DNA of 64,000 bases from Sulfodiicoccus acidiphilus (lineage in GTDB: Archaea > Thermoproteota > Thermoprotei_A > Sulfolobales > Sulfolobaceae): assembly GCF_003967175.1 (NCBI RefSeq), contig NZ_AP018553.1, forward strand, positions 1,661,982 through 1,725,981. Direction: 5' to 3'. Shown here in pieces: positions 1 through 10,800 of this stretch. Position 1 is the stretch's first letter. Each line of letters opens with the position of its first letter. Made by a program: the position numbers and the translations under genes. The notes under the pieces were generated by a model. It made no database searches. It was not told where the DNA came from and saw only the letters and a program-made list of their open reading frames with translations.

Positions 1-2
1 TG

Positions 3-83
3 GATGGAAATTTTCTGGGCATCAACGGTGAACCAATTAAGGACGTCACGAGGCTCAGTATCGCTAGATTATTAGGTGGATAA
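3..83 (+). CDS. C-terminal end of an unidentified protein (partial)
   Basis: An open frame enters from the left edge and runs for 26 codons to a TAA at 81-83. The residues look like ordinary coding sequence (a G-I-N-G-E-P turn followed by an amphipathic R-L-S-I-A-R-L-L helix), and codon use resembles that of the nearby cas genes. No family can be named from this fragment. It may be another CRISPR-associated gene, given the cas2-cas4-cas1 set that follows, but that is only context. Confidence 0.35.
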   Translation, partial: DGNFLGINGEPIKDVTRLSIARLLGG

Positions 84-520
84 GGAAATCTTCGTACATC
101 CTCAGGGATCGAGGAAAACCCGATGACAACTGCAGGGAATTCGAAATTCCGAGTCTCCACATCGAGGAAGTCTCAATCGTTCCTAGCCCCCCGTCACGTG
201 ACCTTTCGAGTCCCAGTGACCCATCAAAACACATGGGGTTCTCAATGAGGTGAGCACGGGAACTCTAGGAAACCGGAGGGGTCGGAAGGAATCTATAAAG
301 GTGTTCCATTCCGACCGTCCGTAAGTCAGAGATCGCTGGGCCACCCAACTTTCGCCCCCGTCTTTGTTCACTGTGCGAGTCCTTCTCACGTCCGAATCTC
401 CTGGGGCTGGAGGTCACCCCAGGATAGATCATGGTTGTCTGTGGCGAGCTTTTCGAGGTCCCTTTCGTCGACCACTCAGAGCCCCGGTGAAGTTCACGAG
501 GGCATCAGTAATTTCTGCAA
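84..520. other. Gene-free stretch before cas2
   Basis: I see no convincing gene in either strand. Short open frames lack coding-like composition and start signals. The only clear signal is the promoter at its right end. Confidence 0.5.
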
Positions 521-533
521 TTAATTTAATAGG
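520..533 (+). promoter_or_regulatory. TATA-type promoter of cas2
   Basis: The AT-rich stretch ATTAATTTAATAGG lies about 20-30 bp before the ATG at 552. That spacing suits an archaeal TATA box whose transcript starts at or very near the start codon. A GGAAGGAG sequence between box and start could serve as a ribosome binding site. Confidence 0.5.
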
Positions 534-551
534 GAAGGAGTAAAGTACCAC

Positions 552-809
552 ATGTACGTGATACTCGTGTACGATTTCGACGAGAGTAGGGTCAACAGGG
601 CTCTCCAAACCTGTAGGAAGTACCTAACCTGGGTCCAGAGGTCCGTGTTCGAGGGCGAGATAAGCGAGGGAAAATTTTACGCCTTAAAGGAGGAGCTACG
701 CAGGATCATGAGGGGAAAGGACTCCGTCATAATATACCTCTTGGAAACAGGTAGGTACTTAAAAAGAGAAGTCTTGGGAGAGGAAGGACAGCCCTTCAAC
801 GTCCTCTAG
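552..809 (+). CDS. cas2: CRISPR adaptation endonuclease-fold protein Cas2 (module 1)
   Basis: This 85-residue protein has the Cas2 pattern: a first beta strand M-Y-V-I-L-V-Y-D (residues 1-8) with the conserved Asp, an R-V-N-R-A-L helix, then the W-V-Q-R-S-V-F-E-G-E strand and a C-terminal S-V-I-I-Y-L-L strand. Cas2 forms a central dimer in the Cas1-Cas2 integrase and measures the prespacer during spacer insertion. The length is normal for the family. It heads a cas2-cas4-cas1 set on the same strand, with cas4 about 200 bp further on under its own promoter. It differs clearly from the second Cas2 at 23903-24181, so the window holds two separate adaptation sets. Confidence 0.93.
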   Translation: MYVILVYDFDESRVNRALQTCRKYLTWVQRSVFEGEISEGKFYALKEELRRIMRGKDSVIIYLLETGRYLKREVLGEEGQPFNVL

Positions 810-976
810 ACTTGGAGTTCTACAAGTTACCACGTTTCCTAAATCTCGTCGATCACTTGACCGTCTGGACACGCCGAATCAGCCCCAGGCCTAGGCTTGT
901 GACCGTAGGTCACTGAACTGAATTTCTCCCGACGTTGAAGGCCAAGTGAACTGTTCATGAGAATGATTGAGAAACC

Positions 977-988
977 TTGATATAAAAC
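977..988 (+). promoter_or_regulatory. TATA-type promoter of cas4
   Basis: TTGATATAAAAC lies about 20-30 bp before the GTG at 1007, the usual distance for a leaderless archaeal transcript. This supports 1007 as the cas4 start even though the reading frame breaks further on. Confidence 0.6.
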
Positions 989-1006
989 TTCTAACAATTT
1001 AGTAAA

Positions 1007-1512
1007 GTGAACTACAAACTAGCTCCAGACGTGGTAGTGACGGGGACCCTCGTGTGGTACTCGCACGTGTGTCCCAGGGAAGTTTGGTTCATGGCTAGGG
1101 GATCACTCCCTACAGACACCACGCGAGGCTGGAGTTCGGTAGGGAAATTCACAGAATCCACTCCGAGGAGGTTCCGCTCTCCCTAGAGGGAATGAAGCTG
1201 GACAGGTTCAGGGAGGACAGTGGAGTAGTGGTGGAAATAAAGTCCACCTCGAGGCACCTGGAGTCGGCTAGGGCCCAGGTCGCGTATTACCTCTATAGGT
1301 TGAGGGAAGTAGGGGTGAGGGCCGGGGGAGAGATCTGGGTGCCGGAAGAGGGGTTGAAGGAGAAAGTCGAGGGATTTAGTGAGGAAGAGGTCGGAAAGGA
1401 CCTGGAGAGAATCAAGCATATAGTGGAGATGGAGAGACCTCCTCCCAGGAAATGGATAAGGTATTGCGGGAAGTGTGCCTACAGAGGCCTTTGTTGGGGT
1501 GAAGAAAGGTGA
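1007..1512 (+). pseudogene. cas4: Cas4-family 5'-3' exonuclease, frameshifted (module 1)
   Basis: Two frames together make one Cas4 protein. The first, from GTG 1007, gives the N-terminal T-G-T-L-V-W-Y-S-H-V-C-P-R-E-V-W motif with the first cluster cysteine. At about 1110-1125 the reading must shift by one base to continue as R-L-E-F-G-R-E-I-H, then the RecB-type nuclease motif (K-L-D and E-I-K) and the C-terminal C-G-K-C-x5-C cysteine triad. All four iron-sulfur cysteines and the nuclease residues are present, so only the frame is broken. Cas4 trims prespacers and selects them by PAM. The break may be a recent mutation or a one-base sequencing error. The intact promoter and cysteines argue that any decay is recent. 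Confidence 0.85.
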
Positions 1513-1601
1513 TCCGTCGTTGTCCTAAGGGACCCGGGAAGATCTCCAACTTCTGCCGCTGTGTTGGAGCGAGGTGAATCTTCGAATTGGGGAAGTCCTC
1601 C

Positions 1602-2537
1602 ATGAAAAGGATATACATCACATCCCACGGGGAGCTTAAAAGGAAGTCTAACACCTTGGCCTTCGTCACGAAGGAGGGAACTAAGTACGTCCCCGTGACT
1701 CAGGTGAGGTCCCTTTACGTGTACGGGGAGGTGAGGTTGAACAAGAGGGTCTTACACTTCATATCCAGGTACGGGATTCCTATACACTTCTTCTCCAGGA
1801 GGTACCTGGGCAGCTTCTTACCCAAGGTCCAGAACGTATCGGGCTTCGTGCTCCTGAAACAGGTCCAGGCCTATTTGGGAGAGGATAGGGTGAAGTTGGC
1901 GAAGGCCTTCGTGGAGGGCTCAATCAAGAACATGGCACTTGTGCTCAGGGAAAACGGGGAGGACCCAGGAAGGGTTAGGGCGTTGCTTGAGAGACTGGAA
2001 AAAGCAGGTAATGTGGTGGAGGTAATGGGGGTGGAGGGAGCGGCGAGAGTGGAGTATTACCAAGCATTGGATGGAATATTGGGAGGGGAACTCGGTAAAA
2101 GGACAAAGAGGCCACCAGAGAACTGGTTGAACTCCCTGATCAGCCTCGGTAACACCATGCTCTACCTAGAGGCATTGGATCAGATAATCCAGACACAGCT
2201 CGACCCCAGGATAGGTTTCCTACACAGTACCAACCTCAGGAGGTTCAGTCTGAACCTAGACATAGCAGACGTGTTCAAGCCGTTGATAGTGGACAGACTC
2301 ATTATTTCCATGGTGAACAGACGTGAGGTGGGTAAAGATGACTTCGAGGTGGAGGGACTGAAGTTAAAGAAGGACGCGCTCAGGAAGTTCCTCGTAAAGT
2401 TCGACGAGAAGCTAGAGAGTAAGGTGAAGGTGGGGAGGAGGAGAATCTCCTATTCCACCTTGCTTAGGTACGAGGCCTACAAGGTGGAGAGGCACGTCAT
2501 AGGAGATGGAGAGTATAGACCTCACGTAGGAAGATGA
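1602..2537 (+). CDS. cas1: CRISPR integrase Cas1 (module 1)
   Basis: Cas1 is the metal-dependent integrase that inserts prespacers at the leader-repeat junction. The protein has an N-terminal beta domain (M-K-R-I-Y-I-T-S-H-G) and a helical catalytic domain with the three metal ligands visible: Glu about residue 145 in V-E-G-A-A-R, His about 208 in G-F-L-H-S-T-N, and Asp about 220 in L-N-L-D-I-A-D-V-F-K-P. At about 311 residues the length is normal. I chose the ATG at 1602 over an upstream TTG at 1587 because family members begin with this first strand. The gene lies between cas4 and the left end of array 1. It is of the type seen with I-B/III systems and is unlike the Cas1 at 24570-25451. Confidence 0.95.
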   Translation: MKRIYITSHGELKRKSNTLAFVTKEGTKYVPVTQVRSLYVYGEVRLNKRVLHFISRYGIPIHFFSRRYLGSFLPKVQNVSGFVLLKQVQAYLGEDRVKLAKAFVEGSIKNMALVLRENGEDPGRVRALLERLEKAGNVVEVMGVEGAARVEYYQALDGILGGELGKRTKRPPENWLNSLISLGNTMLYLEALDQIIQTQLDPRIGFLHSTNLRRFSLNLDIADVFKPLIVDRLIISMVNRREVGKDDFEVEGLKLKKDALRKFLVKFDEKLESKVKVGRRRISYSTLLRYEAYKVERHVIGDGEYRPHVGR

Positions 2538-2828
2538 GGACGAGATAAGGAGAAACAATGTCTGTCTCCAAGTTTAAGGTGTTCAGCACTCACGGAATAG
2601 AGCGGCTTCTTAGCTTCACGGAATGCTCTTTAATGATACAAGTCAGGAAGAAGCAGTTCAGTGTACCCGATGAACGGATCACGAGCGACTGTCAGTTACG
2701 GACGACCCTCATAAAGCAGTACCCAGGGTACTTCACTAATATATAATTCGTTACGCATAGTTCAGGGAAAAACGAGATTAAAAAGTACGCTCACCGTAGA
2801 CGAGGATGTTCGAGAGTTATTTGTACTG
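2538..2828. other. Flank between cas1 and array 1
   Basis: This 291-bp stretch has no convincing gene; a 62-codon frame at 2558 lacks coding character. It contains AT-rich TATA-like stretches (AATATATAATT near 2738 and GATTAAAAAGTA near 2773). It could be a leader if array 1 is transcribed to the right. I favour it as the trailer side, because the repeat sequence and the right flank point to leftward transcription. Confidence 0.45.
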
Positions 2829-3257
2829 GTTTCAAGCCCTCAAAGGTAAGCTACAAACTAGGAACGACATTTTCACCACTTGAAGAAGTTAGTGTTTCAA
2901 GCCCTCAAAGGTAAGCTACAAACTCCTCCTCGTCATACACGTGTAGTCTCGAATACTCAGTGTTTCAAGCCCTCAAAGGTAAGCTACAAACGCTAGTTTC
3001 CTAAGTAAAGTGCTAGAATTTATTTATCTGTTTCAAGCCCTCAAAGGTAAGCTACAAACCCACCGAAGTCAAACGGCACATCACCCTGCATAATGTTTCA
3101 AGCCCTCAAAGGTAAGCTACAAACTGGCGAAAACCATACGAAACCCGGAAACTTCGACAAAGTTTCAAGCCCTCAAAGGTAAGCTACAAACTTGTACGCC
3201 GTTTATGAAGTTGCTTATCCCCTTCGTGTTTCAAGCCCTCAAAGGTAAGCTACAAAC

Positions 3258-4871
3258 TGCTTCTTCTGTGGTGTAGAAAGTCGCTGATTACGCTGGTTTC
3301 AAGCCCTCAAAGGTAAGCTACAAACCAAATTTCCACCTCACAATAAGTCAACTATCCTGTTGTTTCAAGCCCTCAAAGGTAAGCTACAAACTCATAGAAA
3401 GTGGAAACTCGGGTGAGAATGGGGGAAGTGTTTCAAGCCCTCAAAGGTAAGCTACAAACAAGAGCAGGATCGGGATGAGAAGTGGGTCGATAGTGTTTCA
3501 AGCCCTCAAAGGTAAGCTACAAACTCGTACGAAGTACCTCCCTTCATCATGTGAGAAGAAGTTTCAAGCCCTCAAAGGTAAGCTACAAACAGAAGTGAGC
3601 TTACCCTCCTTTACCAGCCTGATGGGTTTCAAGCCCTCAAAGGTAAGCTACAAACACACCGGGAACCAGGCAATTGTAGTTCTGTCTGCCTACGTTTCAA
3701 GCCCTCAAGGGTAAGCTACAAACCTTCAAACACCTCCGTTGGACCCGAAGTATAGCGGTGATCCGGTTTCAAGCCCTCAAAGGTAAGCTACAAACCTTGC
3801 GAAGAAATATTATCCCCTATACGCGGAATGGCGTTTCAAGCCCTCAAAGGTAAGCTACAAACCCATGATCTCATTCTAAGAATTACCAGAAATGTCGATT
3901 TCAGTTTCAAGCCCTCAAAGGTAAGCTACAAACTCTGCAAGAAACACAGCATCATCGATGAAGAGATTGTTTCAAGCCCTCAAAGGTAAGCTACAAACAT
4001 GAGAAGGCTGAGGAAGAGTGAAGCCTATCGCCTTGTTTCAAGCCCTCAAAGGTAAGCTACAAACTGCTTCTTCTGTGGTGTAGAAAGTCGCTGATTACGC
4101 TGGTTTCAAGCCCTCAAAGGTAAGCTACAAACTAAATTTCCACCTCACAATAAGTCAACTATCCTGTTGTTTCAAGCCCTCAAAGGTAAGCTACAAACTC
4201 ATAGAAAGTGGAAACTCGGGTGAGAATGGGGGAAGTGTTTCAAGCCCTCAAAGGTAAGCTACAAACAAGAGCAGGATCGGGATGAGAAGTGGGTCGATAG
4301 TGTTTCAAGCCCTCAAAGGTAAGCTACAAACTCGTACGAAGTACCTCCCTTCATCATGTGAGAAGAAGTTTCAAGCCCTCAAAGGTAAGCTACAAACAGA
4401 AGTGAGCTTACCCTCCTTTACCAGCCTGATGGGTTTCAAGCCCTCAAAGGTAAGCTACAAACACACCGGGAACCAGGCAATTGTAGTTCTGTCTGCCTAC
4501 GTTTCAAGCCCTCAAGGGTAAGCTACAAACCTTCAAACACCTCCGTTGGACCCGAAGTATAGCGGTGATCCGGTTTCAAGCCCTCAAAGGTAAGCTACAA
4601 ACCTTGCGAAGAAATATTATCCCCTATACGCGGAATGGCGTTTCAAGCCCTCAAAGGTAAGCTACAAACCCATGATCTCATTCTAAGAATTACCAGAAAT
4701 GTCGATTTCAGTTTCAAGCCCTCAAAGGTAAGCTACAAACTCTGCAAGAAACACAGCATCATCGATGAAGAGATTGTTTCAAGCCCTCAAAGGTAAGCTA
4801 CAAACATGAGAAGGCTGAGGAAGAGTGAAGCCTATCGCCTTGTTTCAAGCCCTCAAAGGTAAGCTACAAAC
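3258..4871. repeat. Tandem duplication of a 12-spacer block in array 1
   Basis: Positions 3258-4064 and 4065-4871 are two 807-bp copies of the same twelve spacer-repeat units, directly adjacent. I found one difference, C at 3326 against T at 4133, in the second spacer. The variant repeat with CAAGGG is also copied. The block probably arose by unequal recombination between repeats, or it is an assembly artefact; the single base difference argues for a real duplication. Confidence 0.95.
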
Positions 4872-7800
4872 TTACCTGCGTAGACGACTTCTATATCTAG
4901 CTTGCTGGTTTCAAGCCCTCAAAGGTAAGCTACAAACATAGCTCGCCGGTAGAACTGAGAATTTCTGCCGATAGGTTTCAAGCCCTCAAAGGTAAGCTAC
5001 AAACAGATCGGGGAACCTACTAATTGTTTCTAAAGTCTCTTGTTTCAAGCCCTCAAGGGTAAGCTACAAACGTAACGTTCAACGTCGTCGACGGCGTGGA
5101 GTATGTAGTTTCAAGCCCTCAAAGGTAAGCTACAAACTCGGCCGAGATCATTATCTCGGTCGGTGACTGATCCAGGTTTCAAGCCCTCAAAGGTAAGCTA
5201 CAAACAAATGGTACCCCTTAGTACTGGAATACCTTCCCCATGTTTCAAGCCCTCAAAGGTAAGCTACAAACAATAACAAGAACAAAAATTCAGCCGTAAA
5301 CACCAAAGTTTCAAGCCCTCAAAGGTAAGCTACAAACGTCGTCAATTCCTTGATATTTCAACATTTTTTCCGCGTTTCAAGCCCTCAAAGGTAAGCTACA
5401 AACTCGATTTGAGGACGGGGTTTGACGGAGAGGACATTAGCGGTTTCAAGCCCTCAAAGGTAAGCTACAAACGGGATGCAAGGGCACCCCTTCGTCGGGG
5501 ACCACTTGGGTTTCAAGCCCTCAAAGGTAAGCTACAAACCACCTGTCCAGAATGTGGACGAGTGTTGTTGGGTTAGTTTCAAGCCCTCAAAGGTAAGCTA
5601 CAAACGAGAGGTCTCCTTCCTCAAGATGCTGTACATTCGAGGTTTCAAGCCCTCAAAGGTAAGCTACAAACCGTGAACGTTCCGGGGAAGATCCAACTCC
5701 TGAAGTTGTTTCAAGCCCTCAAAGGTAAGCTACAAACATGTGGATGATCCCGAATTTTACTGGACACGAAAACGGTTTCAAGCCCTCAAAGGTAAGCTAC
5801 AAACAGTAGTCGCAATTTCTGAGTATGTTACTTGCGTCTTGTTTCAAGCCCTCAAAGGTAAGCTACAAACCCGATATAATCCTTAATATAAGCAAGAAAC
5901 ACGAGGGTGTTTCAAGCCCTCAAAGGTAAGCTACAAACACACCAGGTTGGCATGCCTTTGTTGATTCTATCACTCCGGTTTCAAGCCCTCAAAGGTAAGC
6001 TACAAACAGAATTTGATTTCCCGGTCATGAGCGGTGATTCCGTGTTTCAAGCCCTCAAAGGTAAGCTACAAACCTACTCCTTGCGGAGGCGACATCGTGA
6101 AGGGTTGAGGAGTTTCAAGCCCTCAAAGGTAAGCTACAAACGTGTTCGTAGTGAAGTATTGGCTAAGCCAGGCTACGTTTCAAGCCCTCAAAGGTAAGCT
6201 ACAAACCCTTTTTCTGTTCTTGTGGTTCCAATTTCCCCTCCAGTTTCAAGCCCTCAAAGGTAAGCTACAAACGGGATTGGCTTTTGGGGCATAGCGAGAA
6301 ATACCAGAGGTTTCAAGCCCTCAAAGGTAAGCTACAAACAATTCCACTGCTCGAGCCTGCATCCTCGGTACATCATGTTTCAAGCCCTCAAAGGTAAGCT
6401 ACAAACACATTCATCATTTCGATTTGGTTGTGGGCCACATAGCGTTTCAAGCCCTCAAAGGTAAGCTACAAACGTCTTTCCTCCCGTCGAACCCCTAGTG
6501 CACTTTTTGGTTTCAAGCCCTCAAAGGTAAGCTACAAACCTTTCGCGTTTCGTGAAAGTTCTTCTTCGCATTTTGTGTTTCAAGCCCTCAAAGGTAAGCT
6601 ACAAACCACCTGTCCAGAGTGTGGACGGGTGATGCTGGGCTAGTTTCAAGCCCTCAAAGGTAAGCTACAAACACGATTATTTCTCCTTGCTTAAAGTATT
6701 GTATGAATGGGTTTCAAGCCCTCAAAGGTAAGCTACAAACCTGGAGTCCTCTTCGTCTTTTTCTTCGGCGGTGTAGGTTTCAAGCCCTCAAAGGTAAGCT
6801 ACAAACATGTGTGGGGTAAAGGTAGAGGGACGGGGTGAGAGTTTCAAGCCCTCAAAGGTAAGCTACAAACATCCACCGAAAATGCGACCCACCATCCGAG
6901 CGAATCCAGTTTCAAGCCCTCAAAGGTAAGCTACAAACGTGACGCCCAGCACGCTGTCGATCGTGTTTTGGTTGTTTCAAGCCCTCAAAGGTAAGCTACA
7001 AACAGCACTGCTCACCGTCACAATCGACTTCTCAGAGACGTTTCAAGCCCTCAAAGGTAAGCTACAAACACCTTAAGCCCCATGAAGGAAGAGTGAAGGA
7101 CTTTCTCAGTTTCAAGCCCTCAAAGGTAAGCTACAAACCTAGTTTTTCCTAGATATCGATGAGACTTCACTTGTTTCAAGCCCTCAAAGGTAAGCTACAA
7201 ACAAGTATACGCCTAAACCGATAGCCAAATTTGAAGAATAGTTTCAAGCCCTCAAAGGTAAGCTACAAACCGGTAGGAGCTGATGAGAATAGCTGAATGA
7301 CCGAATCGCGTTTCAAGCCCTCAAAGGTAAGCTACAAACAGTTTCACTGCAGTCAATCCTCCCAAGTTCTTTCTGTTTCAAGCCCTCAAAGGTAAGCTAC
7401 AAACACGGCTTGGAACTGCAGAAGCGGTGTACCCAACGCAGATGTTTCAAGCCCTCAAAGGTAAGCTACAAACTGCCCTTCTGGTTATTATTACGATTCT
7501 GGTTACAAGTTTCAAGCCCTCAAAGGTAAGCTACAAACACGGTATCCTCTGCCCGAATCTATCGACAGTATAGGGTTTCAAGCCCTCAAAGGTAAGCTAC
7601 AAACACATTCAGAAGCTCTCAGTCAGACCGGACGACGCGAAAGTTTCAAGCCCTCAAAGGTAAGCTACAAACTGGACATGAGGGTGCCCGCGAAGGTGAA
7701 GGCCGCATAGTTTCAAGCCCTCAAAGGTAAGCTACAAACGTGAACTACATCGAACTGGTCCTGAATTCGACTGTGTTTCAAGCCCTCAAAGGTAAGCTAC

Positions 7801-10800
7801 AAACAGGTGGAGGAGGGCCGGGTTCCTCCTCCGCTTACGGGTTTCAAGCCCTCAAAGGTAAGCTACAAACGTCAGACAAACTGCTGAATCAGACGATGAT
7901 TATTCTGTTTCAAGCCCTCAAAGGTAAGCTACAAACTCGTTGCCACGTGGGCCCTCACCAGACCGGCCCACGTGGGTTTCAAGCCCTCAAAGGTAAGCTA
8001 CAAACACTTGGAAGAACTTCACGCGATAGGTAACATCATACCGTTTCAAGCCCTCAAAGGTAAGCTACAAACGACTCGAAGAAACACGAGTTCATCGTCT
8101 GCGAATATGAGTTTCAAGCCCTCAAAGGTAAGCTACAAACATAATAGCAGGAAGCCCATCGAAGGTCATGATGAGAAGTTTCAAGCCCTCAAAGGTAAGC
8201 TACAAACGTCCTCGTACGGCAGGCTTACCTGGGGTACAGGAACGGGTTTCAAGCCCTCAAAGGTAAGCTACAAACAATGACGTATTTACCGGGAAGGATG
8301 AGGTACTCGACGGTTTCAAGCCCTCAAAGGTAAGCTACAAACCTCATTCTCCCGTCTGGAGTCAGAGTCACCACCGCCTTGTTTCAAGCCCTCAAAGGTA
8401 AGCTACAAACAACGAGAGTACGGCAAGGAGTTCGTCGTCGGACCTTTCGTTTCAAGCCCTCAAAGGTAAGCTACAAACGAGGAAAAGGGCCGTGCTTTGT
8501 GTGAGGGGGTGGAAGTTTCAAGCCCTCAAAGGTAAGCTACAAACGGTGGAAGGGTTGTTGCAGCTCCCTCCCGGCGTCACGTTTCAAGCCCTCAAAGGTA
8601 AGCTACAAACAAAGTCATCAATCCGCAAAATTGGCAACTTTTCTCGGGTTTCAAGCCCTCAAAGGTAAGCTACAAACTTTTTAGCGGGTTGAAGAAGCTG
8701 TTCGGTGGTAGCGTTTCAAGCCCTCAAAGGTAAGCTACAAACCTATGAAGTCGTCGGCATTTCGAATTCTGACTCCGCGGTTTCAAGCCCTCAAAGGTAA
8801 GCTACAAACGGAGCCTGGATACATATCCTCTGAAGCCTAGGCTGGGTTTCAAGCCCTCAAAGGTAAGCTACAAACACCCAACGGCACAGCAGTTCGCGGA
8901 TGACTATCTGGGTTTCAAGCCCTCAAAGGTAAGCTACAAACTGGCCCTCCCTATTAGCTCTTCTCCCTCTATCCCTCCAGTTTCAAGCCCTCAAAGGTAA
9001 GCTACAAACAAAAGAAGGCCAGGGGTTTCATAGAGCTAGCCCGGCTGTTTCAAGCCCTCAAAGGTAAGCTACAAACGGAGACATGACGCTGATCTCAACG
9101 GCTCCTACGGATGTTTCAAGCCCTCAAAGGTAAGCTACAAACAATTCACGATGGAATAGAACACACACTAACTGTAGTTGGTTTCAAGCCCTCAAAGGTA
9201 AGCTACAAACATGTGTACCACACTTGAATGTGATAGTCCCCGTCGGTTTCAAGCCCTCAAAGGTAAGCTACAAACCTCAGGAGAAGCCGGTAGAGGACGT
9301 TATAGAAAACCTACGTTTCAAGCCCTCAAAGGTAAGCTACAAACCCTTCGAGTTTGGGGCAGTACTACGCCTACCTCAAGTTTCAAGCCCTCAAAGGTAA
9401 GCTACAAACTCGGTACCCCAGGTACGTACATGCTCACGTACTCCGCGTTTCAAGCCCTCAAAGGTAAGCTACAAACCTGGAGTACAATCAATTAACATAG
9501 TAAACTCTGTTCTGTTTCAAGCCCTCAAAGGTAAGCTACAAACCACTCAGACAAAATCTATTCTCCCATTCTCTGTGTATGTTTCAAGCCCTCAAAGGTA
9601 AGCTACAAACATACTAACCTTCAGGTCTAAAAAGAGAAGAAAAAAGACGTTTCAAGCCCTCAAAGGTAAGCTACAAACAAATGGCATACTCATGTCCCTG
9701 TCTGATGGCTTCATCTTGTTTCAAGCCCTCAAAGGTAAGCTACAAACAGAAATTGAAAATAAAAGCAGGAGTTCTCCAAAGTATGTTTCAAGCCCTCAAA
9801 GGTAAGCTACAAACCTTTCGCATTTGTCCATGTATTCGTCGTTGAGATCATGTTTCAAGCCCTCAAAGGTAAGCTACAAACCCCAGAATGGCAACAGTGG
9901 GAAGAATGGTTTTGTGTGTTTCAAGCCCTCAAAGGTAAGCTACAAACACTGTACTCCAGATAGGGTTACTTTGAGTACACTGTGTTTCAAGCCCTCAAAG
10001 GTAAGCTACAAACCTGGAGAGAGGACTGAAAGAGTTGGGCCACCAAGTGAGTTTCAAGCCCTCAAAGGTAAGCTACAAACCTGTGTCCCTCGAATCCTTC
10101 CTCGAGGGACACAGTTATGTTTCAAGCCCTCAAAGGTAAGCTACAAACGAAAAGATGAAGAAAGGGGCGTTCGAGTTCATTCTGGGTTTCAAGCCCTCAA
10201 AGGTAAGCTACAAACTCAAGTGCCCATTCTTGTGATAGTGAAAACGATAAGGGTTTCAAGCCCTCAAAGGTAAGCTACAAACAGGGTGCTGAAAGCCAAA
10301 TGACCAGAGCTATTTCATTGTTTCAAGCCCTCAAAGGTAAGCTACAAACTCTTCACGGCCATAGGCGTGTTCGTGGGAGGCCTAGGTTTCAAGCCCTCAA
10401 AGGTAAGCTACAAACCCCTCAGGCAGTCGCTGTGCCAACGACACTACCAGGTTTCAAGCCCTCAAAGGTAAGCTACAAACTTGTACTCGAAAGCCAATTT
10501 GAGGAACTTGCTCTGGTTTCAAGCCCTCAAAGGTAAGCTACAAACTACAAACACAGCGTACTGGGTGTCACCGACTGGGTCGAATTTTTGTTTCAAGCCC
10601 TCAAAGGTAAGCTACAAACACATAGCTGGCGTGACGACGCAGGTGACACAGGTCACGTTTCAAGCCCTCAAAGGTAAGCTACAAACTTTTACGTGGGATA
10701 TCAGGTTATCTTCGTGTGACAGTTTCAAGCCCTCAAAGGTAAGCTACAAACTAGGTTCCCTCTATTCATGCTTAGCTTTACATCGCAGTTTCAAGCCCTC

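Noticed and set aside
2558-2746. A 62-codon frame between cas1 and array 1
   Set aside because: No coding-like composition, no recognisable motif, and it lies in an array flank.
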